From contig NZ_QLNV01000003.1 in NCBI RefSeq assembly GCF_003285545.1, forward strand, positions 248,001 through 312,000: a DNA stretch of 64,000 nucleotides, written 5' to 3'. Of this stretch, positions 17,547 to 25,430 are shown piece after piece (position 1 is the stretch's first letter; every line of letters begins with the position of its first letter). The DNA is from Sinomicrobium soli (GTDB lineage: Bacteria > Bacteroidota > Bacteroidia > Flavobacteriales > Flavobacteriaceae). Made by a program: the position numbers and the translations under genes. A model generated the notes under the pieces. The model had not been told where the DNA came from and made no database searches. It saw nothing but the letters and a program-made list of their open reading frames with translations.

Positions 17547-18341
17547 ATGAAAATAGCCATCATAGGAAGCGGAAACCTCGGGCTTTCCATAGCCAAAGGA
17601 CTCCTTGTCAGCAATTCGGTAACCACCCTTTACCTGACCAAAAGGAACCCCCGGGCCATTAAAAGCTGGGAAGACTACGGCAATGTTACCGTTACTTCCG
17701 ACAACCGGGAAGCCGTACGACAATCGGATATCCTGATCTTTGCAGTACAACCCGGGCAATTCGGGGGAATACTTGAAGAGATCAGGGACCTGCTGAACGA
17801 AAAACACGTCCTTATTTCCACCATTACCGGGTTTAAGATAAAAAAGATAGAATCCGTCGTCGGCCGGGACCAGTATATCATACGCAGCATGCCCAATACG
17901 GCCATCTCCGTGGGAAAATCGATGACCTGTATCTGCAGCAACGAAAAGGGCAGGCAACGGACAGACCTGGCCAAAGCCATTTTCAACAAACTGGGCACCT
18001 CTATCGAGATCCCGGAAGAACAGATGCGTGCCGCCACGGTAATCTGTGCCAGCGGTATCGCGTTCTGGATGCGCCTTATCCGCGCTACTACCCAGGGGGC
18101 CATACAACTCGGGTTCGACGCCAGGGAAGCACAGGAGCTGGCCATGCACACCTGCATGGGGGCCGCTACCCTGCTCGTGGAATCGGGCCATCATCCGGAA
18201 GAAGAGATCGACCGGGTAACCACCCCTAAAGGATGCACCATAGAAGGGCTCAACGAGATGGAACACAGCGGACTGAGTTCTTCCCTGATCAAGGGTATTG
18301 TGGCCTCGTTCAACAAGATAAACCAGATCGCAGATCTGTAA
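17547..18341 (+). CDS. proC: Pyrroline-5-carboxylate reductase
   Basis: Reduces 1-pyrroline-5-carboxylate to proline with NAD(P)H. The 264 residues start with the Rossmann motif IAIIGSGNLGLSIAKGLL, and the C-terminal dimer domain holds ITGFKIKKIESVVG, RSMPNTAISVGKSMT and the family signature VTTPKGCTIEGLNEME. Length is normal. Its place between argC and argD links proline and arginine synthesis: glutamate semialdehyde and its cyclised form are the shared type of intermediate. There are no proA or proB genes in the window. A 7-bp inverted array lies between its stop and argD. Confidence 0.94.
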   Translation: MKIAIIGSGNLGLSIAKGLLVSNSVTTLYLTKRNPRAIKSWEDYGNVTVTSDNREAVRQSDILIFAVQPGQFGGILEEIRDLLNEKHVLISTITGFKIKKIESVVGRDQYIIRSMPNTAISVGKSMTCICSNEKGRQRTDLAKAIFNKLGTSIEIPEEQMRAATVICASGIAFWMRLIRATTQGAIQLGFDAREAQELAMHTCMGAATLLVESGHHPEEEIDRVTTPKGCTIEGLNEMEHSGLSSSLIKGIVASFNKINQIADL

Positions 18342-18347
18342 TTGTAT

Positions 18348-18426
18348 AGATGTGAGATTATAGATTTTAGATATGAGATGTAGTTTAAAATCTAAAATCT
18401 CACGTCTAAAATCTCATATCTAAAAC
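18348..18426 (+). repeat. Head-to-head 7-bp arrays between proC and argD
   Basis: Left arm: AGATGTG, AGATTAT, AGATTTT, AGATATG and AGATGTA, five 7-base units from 18348 to 18382. Right arm: CTAAAAT, CTCACGT, CTAAAAT, CTCATAT and CTAAAAC from 18392 to 18426. The arms are inverted copies, with a perfect 15-bp inverted match between 18365-18379 and 18411-18425, so the transcript can form a long AU-rich hairpin. It ends about ten bases before the argD start codon. Confidence 0.8.
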
Positions 18427-18436
18427 CTATAAAAAA

Positions 18437-19555
18437 ATGAAACTATTTGACGTTTACCCATTATACGATGTTACTCCCGTCAGGGGAAAGGATGTATATG
18501 TATACGATACCGAAGGGACCCCCTACCTGGACCTCTATGGCGGGCATGCCGTTATTTCCATAGGGCATTCGCACCCGGAATATGTCGCCGCAATTTCGGA
18601 ACAGGTAAAAAAGCTGGGGTTTTATTCCAATGCCATACAAAATCCGCTGCAGGTGGAACTGGCTGACAAGCTCGGCGCCCTTTCCGGGTGTGATGATTAC
18701 CAGCTATTTCTGTGCAATTCCGGGGCCGAAGCCAATGAAAATGCGTTAAAACTCGCCTCTTTTCACACCGGAAAATCCCGCGTTATCGCCTTTAACAACG
18801 CTTTCCACGGACGGACCTCCGCAGCGGTTGCTGCTACCGACAACAAGAATATAAATGCTCCTATCAATGTACAGCACCAGGTGACTTTCCTGGAACTCGG
18901 CGATACCAAAAGCCTGGAACAGGAATTGCAAAAAGGCGATGTATGTGCCGTAATCGTAGAATTTATCCAGGGCGTAGGCGGGCTCGACGAGGCCACTGCC
19001 GATTTTTATGAAGAAACCGGCCGCCTGTGCAAGGTGCACAACACTGTTTTTATCGCAGACGAAATACAGTGCGGCTATGGACGGACAGGAGATTTCTTCG
19101 CCTTCCGGAAATACGAAGTGACCCCGGATATCATCTCTACGGCCAAGGGTATGGGGAACGGCTTTCCGGTAGCGGGTATTCTTATCCATCCTTCCATTCC
19201 TGCAAAATACGGTATGCTCGGAACCACCTTCGGCGGGAATCACCTGGCCTGTGCCGCAGCCATCGCCGTACTGGATGTATTAAAAAAAGAAAAACTCATG
19301 GAAAACGCCCGGGAAATCTCTGCCTATTTTATCGAAAAAGCACAGCGTATCCCGCAAATAAGGAAAATAAAAGGAAGAGGGCTTATGCTGGGGATAGAGC
19401 TGGACTTCGAGGTAGGCGAACTCCGGAAAAAACTGATTTACGACCATCACATCTTTACCGGCGGAAGCAGCAACAAAAAACTGTTGCGGATCCTGCCCCC
19501 GCTCACCGTGAAAAAAGAGCATATCGATACCTTTTTCGAGGCATTAAATACGTAG
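18437..19555 (+). CDS. argD: N-acylornithine aminotransferase
   Basis: A PLP enzyme that transfers an amino group from glutamate to N-acyl-glutamate semialdehyde, giving N-acyl-ornithine. The 372 residues contain LCNSGAEANENALKLA, FHGRTSAAVAAT, FIADEIQCGYGRTG and STAKGMGNGFP, in which Lys237 is the PLP lysine. Length is slightly short of the E. coli enzyme but normal for this phylum. The TAG stop codon (19553-19555) lies inside a palindromic repeat (19552-19600). The acyl group is inferred from the neighbouring transcarbamylase. Confidence 0.94.
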   Translation: MKLFDVYPLYDVTPVRGKDVYVYDTEGTPYLDLYGGHAVISIGHSHPEYVAAISEQVKKLGFYSNAIQNPLQVELADKLGALSGCDDYQLFLCNSGAEANENALKLASFHTGKSRVIAFNNAFHGRTSAAVAATDNKNINAPINVQHQVTFLELGDTKSLEQELQKGDVCAVIVEFIQGVGGLDEATADFYEETGRLCKVHNTVFIADEIQCGYGRTGDFFAFRKYEVTPDIISTAKGMGNGFPVAGILIHPSIPAKYGMLGTTFGGNHLACAAAIAVLDVLKKEKLMENAREISAYFIEKAQRIPQIRKIKGRGLMLGIELDFEVGELRKKLIYDHHIFTGGSSNKKLLRILPPLTVKKEHIDTFFEALNT

Positions 19556-19600
19556 AGACGCAAAATTTTGCGCATCCACATATCAATTTTGCGTCTCTAC
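19552..19600 (+). repeat. GTAGAGACGC palindromic repeat covering the argD stop codon
   Basis: GTAGAGACGCAAAAT (19552-19566) and its perfect inverse ATTTTGCGTCTCTAC (19586-19600) form a 15-bp stem with a 19-base loop. The GTAGAGACGC...GCGTCTCTAC class is known as a dispersed repeat in cyanobacteria and Bacteroidota. The argD stop codon is the TAG at the start of the left arm. The hairpin could protect or separate the messages of argD and argF'. Confidence 0.82.
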
Positions 19601-19635
19601 CGCATACCACACAACATATAAAATAAAAAAACAAG

Positions 19636-20583
19636 ATGAAACATTACCTGACCACAGACGACATAGACAGTGTCCCGGAAATCATCACAGAAGCCATCGC
19701 ATTAAAAAAAGACCCTTACCGGTTCGAGCAGCTGGGAAAACGCCGGACCCTGGGGATGTTGTTCTTTAATTCCAGTCTGCGTACCCGCCTGAGCACACAA
19801 AAAGCGGCAATGCAACTGGGGATGCAGGTCATGGTCATGAATTTTGCGGGCGAAGCATGGTCGCTGGAGTTTGAAGACGGCAGTATCATGAACGGTTCCA
19901 CCTCCGAGCATATTAAAGAGGCCGCGGCCGTGGTTTCGCAATACTGCGATATTATAGCGGTCAGGGCATTCCCCACACTTACCGACAAGGAAAAGGATGA
20001 GGAAGAGTACGTATTGAATAGTTTTCAGAAATACGCCTCGGTACCCATTGTAAACATGGAAAGCGCCACGGCACACCCGTTACAGGCACTCACGGACGCC
20101 ATTACCATCACCGAACTGAAAACCATAGAGAAACCCAAAGTAGTGCTCTCCTGGGCGCCACATCCCAAGGCACTACCCCATGCGGTAGCCAATTCCTTTA
20201 CCTCCATGATGCAGAAAATGGATGTGGAATTTGCCATTACTCATCCCGTAGGATATGAGCTGAACCCGGAAGTTACGGGAAATACCCCGATAATATACGA
20301 CCAGGACGAAGCTCTGAAAGACGCCGATTTCGTCTATGTCAAAAACTGGAGCTCGTATAAGGATTACGGCAAGGTGCTCCACTCCGATCCGGCATGGAAG
20401 ATCACCGCGGAAAAAATGGCACTGACCAACAACGGGAAATTCATGCACTGCCTACCGGTAAGAAGGAATGTCATTGTGGATGATGCCGTGCTGGACAGCC
20501 CGCAATCGGCAGTAATCCGGCAGGCCAATAACCGGACATTTGCAGCACAGATCGTCCTGAAACATATATTGCAATCCCTGTAA
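19636..20583 (+). CDS. argF': N-acylornithine carbamoyltransferase, predicted succinyl type
   Basis: Transfers a carbamoyl group from carbamoyl phosphate to N-acyl-ornithine, giving N-acyl-citrulline. The 315 residues carry the carbamoyl phosphate loop SSLRTR (46-51), HPLQ and HCLPVRRN, and match the ArgF' family over their length, not ordinary ArgF. The position that decides specificity, Glu92 in Xanthomonas acetylornithine and Pro90 in Bacteroides fragilis succinylornithine transcarbamylase, is Ser90 here (in NGSTSEH). Published mutants of the Xanthomonas enzyme with Ser at this place use succinyl-ornithine, so the succinyl substrate is predicted. A palindromic repeat lies before the start; argB follows after ten bases. 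Confidence 0.93.
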   Translation: MKHYLTTDDIDSVPEIITEAIALKKDPYRFEQLGKRRTLGMLFFNSSLRTRLSTQKAAMQLGMQVMVMNFAGEAWSLEFEDGSIMNGSTSEHIKEAAAVVSQYCDIIAVRAFPTLTDKEKDEEEYVLNSFQKYASVPIVNMESATAHPLQALTDAITITELKTIEKPKVVLSWAPHPKALPHAVANSFTSMMQKMDVEFAITHPVGYELNPEVTGNTPIIYDQDEALKDADFVYVKNWSSYKDYGKVLHSDPAWKITAEKMALTNNGKFMHCLPVRRNVIVDDAVLDSPQSAVIRQANNRTFAAQIVLKHILQSL

Positions 20584-20593
20584 AAACCAAAAA

Positions 20594-21373
20594 ATGAAAC
20601 CCGAATTATCCGTAGTCAAAATAGGTGGCAACATTATAGAAAACGAGTCGGCCTTAGGTGATTTTCTCAACGATTTTGCCGCCATGAAAGGGAATAAGAT
20701 CCTTGTTCACGGCGGGGGAAGGACCGCAACACGTATTGCCGGGCAGCTGGGTATACCGGCACAAATGACAGGCGGAAGGCGGATTACCACCAGGGAAACG
20801 CTCGATGTTATTGTCATGGTGTATGGCGGGCTTACCAACAAGAATATCGTGGCCCGGCTGCAAGGCCTGGACTGCAATGCCATAGGGCTGTCCGGTGCAG
20901 ACGGCAATACGATCACCTCCGGTAAAAGGCCGGTAAAGGATGTCGATTACGGGTTTGCCGGGGATATCCGCGAGGTAAACGGTAAAGCTGTAAAAGCATT
21001 GCTGGAAAGCGGCATGACCCCTGTTTTCTGCGCCATAACACACGATGGAAAAGGCCAGCTGCTCAATACCAATGCCGATACCATAGCCTCGGAAGTAGCC
21101 ATAGGCATGAGCGAACATTTCGAAACCTCGCTGTATTACTGTTTTGAGAAAAAGGGCGTACTCCGCAACGTGGAAGATGACAACTCGGTCATTCCCCATA
21201 TCGATACGGAATCTTATAAACAGTTGCTGGAAACCCGTGTTATTGCCGACGGTATGCTGCCGAAAATGCACAACTGCTTTAATGCCCTGCAACGGCATGT
21301 GGGCAAGGTACATATCGGCCTGCCGGGCATGATCGCCGGGAAAGAAGACCTGTTTACCACACTGACGTTATAA
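20594..21373 (+). CDS. argB: N-acylglutamate kinase
   Basis: Phosphorylates N-acyl-glutamate on the gamma-carboxylate with ATP, the second step of the pathway. The 259 residues form an amino-acid kinase fold starting with VVKIGGNIIENES, then LVHGGGRTATRIAGQLG, and with AIGLSGADGN and LNTNADTIASEVA in the ATP-binding half. There is no N-terminal extension of the kind linked to arginine inhibition, so feedback control by arginine is not expected from structure; that is inference. It starts ten bases after argF' and is followed by argE. Confidence 0.94.
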   Translation: MKPELSVVKIGGNIIENESALGDFLNDFAAMKGNKILVHGGGRTATRIAGQLGIPAQMTGGRRITTRETLDVIVMVYGGLTNKNIVARLQGLDCNAIGLSGADGNTITSGKRPVKDVDYGFAGDIREVNGKAVKALLESGMTPVFCAITHDGKGQLLNTNADTIASEVAIGMSEHFETSLYYCFEKKGVLRNVEDDNSVIPHIDTESYKQLLETRVIADGMLPKMHNCFNALQRHVGKVHIGLPGMIAGKEDLFTTLTL

Positions 21374-21424
21374 CGCGGAGTAACTGCAAAGATGATCTCA
21401 CTAAAAGATATAAATGAAATTAAC

Positions 21425-22483
21425 ATGACAGACCAACTCACACCATCAGCCATTGCCCTTTTAAAACAACTGATCGGTACTCCTTCCTTTTCGTCGGAAG
21501 AAGACAGGACGGCGGCGCTCATAGAAAGCTGGCTGGAATCGCATGGTATTCCCTATCAGCGAAAGGACAATAACGTATATGCCTTTAACAAATATTTCGG
21601 GGAAGGAAAGCCCACACTGCTGCTCAACTCCCACCACGATACCGTAAGGCCCAACAGCGCTTATACCAAAGACCCTTTTGACGCACATATCGAAGACGGG
21701 AAACTGTTCGGGCTGGGAAGCAACGACGCAGGAGGGTGCCTGGTGTCGCTGCTGGCAACTTTCGTCCATTTTTACGACAAGCCCCTCAATTACAACCTGG
21801 TCATCGTGGCCTCGGCAGAGGAGGAAAGTTCCGGGGACAAAGGGCTGAACAGCATGATTCCCGTACTGCCGCACATCGATGTGGCCATTGTGGGAGAACC
21901 TACCCTGATGCAACTGGCCGTTGCGGAAAAAGGGCTCGTCGTTTTCGACGCCGTGGTTAAAGGTACTCCCAGCCATGCCGCACATCCCAACGACAACAAT
22001 TCCATTTACAACACCATCAGGGTACTGGAATGGTTCCGCGATTACCGGTTTGAAAAAGTCTCCGATGCCCTGGGCGAAGTAAAGATGACAGTGACCCAGA
22101 TCAATGCCGGCAAGCAGCACAATGTCGTTCCGGCGGAGACCGGCCTGGTGATCGATGTACGGGTAAACGACAGGTATACCAACCGGGAAATTGCAGACCT
22201 GCTGCAGGCACAATCGCCCTGTGATATTATTACGCCCCGGTCGTTACGCCTCAATTCATCCTCCATTCCGGAAGATCATCCCCTCGTACAGGCCGGGATT
22301 GCCCTGGGCAGGGAAACATACGGTTCCCCCACCCTTTCAGACCAGGCCGTGCTGACGTGCCCGTCCCTGAAATTAGGCCCCGGAGACTCGACACGATCGC
22401 ATTCGGCCGACGAGTTTATTTATGTGCGGGAGATCGAGGAAGGGATCCGGTTATATGTTCAATTGTTGGAAAAAGTATTGTAG
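21425..22483 (+). CDS. argE: N-acyl-ornithine/citrulline deacylase (M20 family)
   Basis: A zinc-dependent M20 amidohydrolase of the ArgE/DapE group. In this operon it should free citrulline from N-acyl-citrulline. The 352 residues have the metal ligands in LLLNSHHDTVRPNS, GLGSNDAGGC, ASAEEESSGDKG, VGEPT and HSADEF, with the catalytic pair Glu-Glu in AEEE. An in-frame ATG at 21392 would add 11 residues; the shorter form is preferred because MTDQLTPSAIALL fits the family N-terminus. No argJ is present, so the route is linear. The stop codon is followed at once by an inverted 8-bp array. Confidence 0.92.
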   Translation: MTDQLTPSAIALLKQLIGTPSFSSEEDRTAALIESWLESHGIPYQRKDNNVYAFNKYFGEGKPTLLLNSHHDTVRPNSAYTKDPFDAHIEDGKLFGLGSNDAGGCLVSLLATFVHFYDKPLNYNLVIVASAEEESSGDKGLNSMIPVLPHIDVAIVGEPTLMQLAVAEKGLVVFDAVVKGTPSHAAHPNDNNSIYNTIRVLEWFRDYRFEKVSDALGEVKMTVTQINAGKQHNVVPAETGLVIDVRVNDRYTNREIADLLQAQSPCDIITPRSLRLNSSSIPEDHPLVQAGIALGRETYGSPTLSDQAVLTCPSLKLGPGDSTRSHSADEFIYVREIEEGIRLYVQLLEKVL

Positions 22484-22484
22484 A

Positions 22485-22508
22485 GTTAATAGGTTATTGA
22501 GTTATTTA
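22485..22508 (+). repeat. 8-bp array, left flank of the S23-type gene
   Basis: GTTAATAG, GTTATTGA and GTTATTTA follow with an 8-base period, starting two bases after the argE stop codon. The units are the inverse of the AATAACYY units on the other side of the S23-type gene (22990-23045). Confidence 0.7.
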
Positions 22509-22581
22509 GTCGACGTACAATAATCTTATTTAAACCGTATATTTAAACCCTAACTGATGTTAATTTACAAAACATTAAATT

Positions 22582-22959
22582 ATGGGTTATCAAACTTTTG
22601 AAGACTTGGAGGTGTGGAAATTAGCACGGCAGCTCAAAAAGGATATCCGGAAATTAACCCGTGAATTTCCTGCAGAGGAAAAATACAGGCTTACAGACCA
22701 GGTGATCCGTAGCAGCAGATCAATAGGTTCAAATATTTCTGAGGGTTTTGGAAGATTTCATTATAAAGAAAATTCAAAGTTCTGCCGCAATGCAAGAGGA
22801 AGTCTGATGGAAACCCTGAGTCATTTGATAGACGCATTTGATGAAGAATATATAAATGAACAAACCCTATCCAGATATAAAATACAGATACTGCACTGTA
22901 ACAAGGTTCTCAATGGTTATATTGCCTACCTTAACAAACGCAGTATGGATAATCAGTAG
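22582..22959 (+). CDS. Four-helix-bundle protein, S23 / 23S rRNA intervening-sequence type
   Basis: A 125-residue, all-helical protein starting MGYQTFEDLEVWKLARQLKKDI, with VIRSSRSIGSNISEGFGR, the signature of the S23 family. These proteins were first found encoded within insertions in 23S rRNA genes and form pentameric bundles; their role is unknown. Here the gene is not in an rRNA but inside the arginine operon, between argE and argH. Its base composition is clearly more A+T rich than that of its neighbours, and it is flanked by inverted copies of an 8-bp array (22485-22508 and 22990-23045). This looks like a transferred cassette. No link to arginine synthesis is expected. Confidence 0.93.
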   Translation: MGYQTFEDLEVWKLARQLKKDIRKLTREFPAEEKYRLTDQVIRSSRSIGSNISEGFGRFHYKENSKFCRNARGSLMETLSHLIDAFDEEYINEQTLSRYKIQILHCNKVLNGYIAYLNKRSMDNQ

Positions 22960-22989
22960 TATCGTTATCAGGTTATCGAAGGCAATCCC

Positions 22990-23045
22990 AATAACTTAAT
23001 AACCCAATAACCCAATAACCCAATAACTTAATAACTTAATAACCA
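22990..23045 (+). repeat. AATAACYY array (7 units of 8 bp) ending at the argH start codon
   Basis: Seven units with a strict 8-base period: AATAACTT, three AATAACCC, two AATAACTT and AATAACCA. The last base is 23045 and the argH ATG begins at 23046. The array would form the whole region just before argH and contains no Shine-Dalgarno sequence. Confidence 0.9.
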
Positions 23046-24323
23046 ATGAAACTCTGGGACAAAGGCTTTAGCACCGACAAGAAAATAGATCACTTTACCG
23101 TAGGAAACGACAGGGAACTCGACCTGCTTCTGGCGAAATACGATGTTATCGCATCTGCGGCACATGCCCGTATGCTGGGCAAGATCGGTTTGCTTACCGA
23201 AGAAGAGGTTACGCAACTGACCGGGGAACTCGATCGTATAGGAGAAGATATCGAGGCCGGTACATTTACCATAGAAGACAGCTTCGAAGACATGCATTCC
23301 AGGATCGAGTACCTGCTCATTCAGAAGCTGGGCGATACGGGAAAAAAAATACATACGGCACGTTCCCGGAACGACCAGGTACTGGTAGCCATGCACCTCT
23401 ACCTGAAAAACGAATTACAGGAGATCAGACAGGACACTGTGGCCCTGTTTAACCTGTTAATGGAACTGGCCGGGAAATACAGCGGTATACTCCTCCCCGG
23501 CTATACTCATTTACAGATTGCCATGCCTTCCTCCTTCGGGCTCTGGTTTTCCGCCTATGCAGAAAGCCTGATAGACGATCTGTACTTTATCGATGCTGCC
23601 TATAAAGTAGCCGACCAGAACCCGCTCGGAAGTGCGGCAGGTTACGGGAGTTCCTTTCCCATAGACCGTACTTACACTACGAAAGAACTCGGTTTCGGTA
23701 CGATGAAATACAATGTAGTCGCCGCACAGATGGGGCGGGGCAAAGTGGAAAAGAGTACTGCATTCGGACTGGCAGGTATAGCAGCCACCTTATCCAAAAT
23801 GGCTATGGATGTATGCCTTTACATGAGCCAGAATTTCAATTTTGTCTCCTTCCCTGACGAACTCACTACCGGAAGCAGTATCATGCCCCATAAGAAGAAC
23901 CCGGACGTTTTTGAACTTATCCGCGGAAAGTGCAACAAGATACAGGCCGTACCCAACCAGCTCACCCTTATCACCAACAACCTCCCCAGCGGATATCACC
24001 GCGACCTGCAACTGGTCAAGGAAGTAATCGTACCCGCTATACAGGACCTGAAAGCCTGCCTGGAGATGGCTGCATTTACACTGAAAGATATCCGTGTCAA
24101 CAAAGGTATTCTCGAAGATCCGAGATACGACTATCTCTTTAGTGTAGATACCCTGAACGAACTGGTACAATCGGGCATGCCCTTCCGCGACGCCTATAAG
24201 AAGATGGGGATGGAGATCGCCAACGGAAATTTCAAACCGAAAAAGGATATTCATCATACCCATGAAGGGAGCCTGGGGAACCTCTGCCTGGATGCGATCA
24301 GGAAGAAAATGGACCAGGTATGA
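23046..24323 (+). CDS. argH: Argininosuccinate lyase
   Basis: Splits argininosuccinate into arginine and fumarate, the last step. The 425 residues show the fumarase/aspartase-superfamily signature GSSIMPHKKN (276-285) and the motifs HTARSRNDQV, LPGYTHLQIAMPSS and NPLGSAAGYG. At 425 it is shorter than the E. coli enzyme (457), as is common in this phylum. Its start codon abuts the 8-bp array exactly. The S23-type gene separates it from the rest of the operon, so its expression may depend on read-through of that insert. Confidence 0.96.
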   Translation: MKLWDKGFSTDKKIDHFTVGNDRELDLLLAKYDVIASAAHARMLGKIGLLTEEEVTQLTGELDRIGEDIEAGTFTIEDSFEDMHSRIEYLLIQKLGDTGKKIHTARSRNDQVLVAMHLYLKNELQEIRQDTVALFNLLMELAGKYSGILLPGYTHLQIAMPSSFGLWFSAYAESLIDDLYFIDAAYKVADQNPLGSAAGYGSSFPIDRTYTTKELGFGTMKYNVVAAQMGRGKVEKSTAFGLAGIAATLSKMAMDVCLYMSQNFNFVSFPDELTTGSSIMPHKKNPDVFELIRGKCNKIQAVPNQLTLITNNLPSGYHRDLQLVKEVIVPAIQDLKACLEMAAFTLKDIRVNKGILEDPRYDYLFSVDTLNELVQSGMPFRDAYKKMGMEIANGNFKPKKDIHHTHEGSLGNLCLDAIRKKMDQV

Positions 24324-24331
24324 GCAAAAAC

Positions 24332-24348
24332 AAAGCCTGATAAGCTTT
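24332..24348 (+). terminator. Weak hairpin after argH
   Basis: AAAGC (24332-24336) and GCTTT (24344-24348) form a five-pair stem followed by TTA. It lies nine bases past the argH stop and could end the arginine operon, but it is short. Confidence 0.3.
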
Positions 24349-24369
24349 TATCCCCTTAAATTTATTTGA

Positions 24370-24377
24370 TATATTTG
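24370..24377 (+). promoter_or_regulatory. Putative -7 promoter element before the mechanosensitive channel gene
   Basis: TATATTTG fully matches TAnnTTTG. It lies 119 bases before the start codon at 24497, implying a leader of about 110 nt. No TTG is seen at the -33 position. Confidence 0.42.
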
Positions 24378-24496
24378 GTCTTTAAATCAGAAAAGCATTC
24401 CGGCATTGCCCGACATAGTACGTTTCGGCACAAGTTCCGGATCGTTTTAAAGCTCATTTAGTCGTAAAATTTAACCTGCAAAAAACATTCGTCTGT

Positions 24497-25309
24497 ATGG
24501 AAACCCAAATGTGGATAGACAAAGGAATTCAACTGGTAATGGAGTATGCTCCGAAAATCCTGCTGGCCATTGCGATATGGTTTATCGGCCTCTGGATATT
24601 CGGAAATATTGTGAAATATGCCCGCAAGATCATGGAAAAACGCCGCTATGAAGCGGGGTTGCGGAATTTCCTGGCTACCCTGCTGAGCTGGGCATTGAAA
24701 ATACTCCTGATCATTGTTATTCTGGGTACCCTCGGAGTAGAGACCATGTCTTTTGCCGCGGTAATCGCATCTGCCGGGCTGGCCATAGGCCTGGCACTCC
24801 AGGGGTCGCTGGCCAATTTTGCCGGCGGAGTGCTGATTCTTATTTTCAAACCCTTCCGCGTAGGCGACTTTATAGAAGCCCAGGGACTTTCCGGTACCGT
24901 AAAGGAAATAGGGATTGTCAATACCACCCTTACCACTTTCGGAAACCAGCTGGCCATTATCCCGAACGGAAAACTGTCTAATGAAAATATCGTAAACTAC
25001 AGTGCGGAAAATATACGGAGGGAAAACATCATCGCCGGGATCAGCTATGATTCCAATATCAAAAAGGCGAAGGATATCCTTCTCGATATCGTAAATTCAA
25101 AGGAAGGCGTACTGCGGGACCCCGCCCCTATGGTTATTGTTAACGAACTGGCCGACAGTTCCGTAAACCTTTCCCTTCGCTACTGGGCCAGGAACGAGGA
25201 CTTCTGGGACTGCCGGTGGTATGTACTGGAAGAAATGAAAAACCGCTTCGATTCCGAAGGTATCGAAATCCCGTATCCTCACCAGGTAGAGATCCACAAA
25301 GAGGTATAA
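24497..25309 (+). CDS. MscS-family small-conductance mechanosensitive channel
   Basis: A channel that opens under membrane tension to release solutes on osmotic downshock. At 270 residues it is about the size of E. coli MscS. Hydrophobic segments lie at about 15-38 and 55-77, then the pore-lining helix with the family signature ASAGLAIGLALQGSLANFAGG (about 91-111), then the beta domain with FRVGDFIEAQGLSGTVKEIG and the C-terminal alpha/beta domain. It stands alone with its own putative promoter and is closed by a strong terminator. Confidence 0.94.
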   Translation: METQMWIDKGIQLVMEYAPKILLAIAIWFIGLWIFGNIVKYARKIMEKRRYEAGLRNFLATLLSWALKILLIIVILGTLGVETMSFAAVIASAGLAIGLALQGSLANFAGGVLILIFKPFRVGDFIEAQGLSGTVKEIGIVNTTLTTFGNQLAIIPNGKLSNENIVNYSAENIRRENIIAGISYDSNIKKAKDILLDIVNSKEGVLRDPAPMVIVNELADSSVNLSLRYWARNEDFWDCRWYVLEEMKNRFDSEGIEIPYPHQVEIHKEV

Positions 25310-25336
25310 AAGAAACGAGACATACAACAACTCTTC

Positions 25337-25360
25337 AAAATCCCGGAAATCCGGGATTTT
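25337..25360 (+). terminator. Intrinsic terminator after the mechanosensitive channel gene
   Basis: AAAATCCCGGA (25337-25347) and TCCGGGATTTT (25350-25360) are perfect inverse arms of 11 bases around AA. With its A-run and T-run it can act in both directions. It lies 27 bases after the stop codon. Confidence 0.75.
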
Positions 25361-25380
25361 ACTTATGGTGGCATTGTCCG

Positions 25381-25388
25381 TAGTTTTG
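25381..25388 (+). promoter_or_regulatory. Putative -7 promoter element before the DUF6438 lipoprotein
   Basis: TAGTTTTG matches TAnnTTTG and lies 42 bases before the preferred start codon at 25431. Confidence 0.4.
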
Positions 25389-25430
25389 TATAAGTGAAAT
25401 TGTTGGTCGTCAATGTCCAACCCGATATCT

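Noticed and set aside
22990-23045. CRISPR-like repeats
   Set aside because: Units are 8 bp, directly adjoining, with no spacers and no cas genes.
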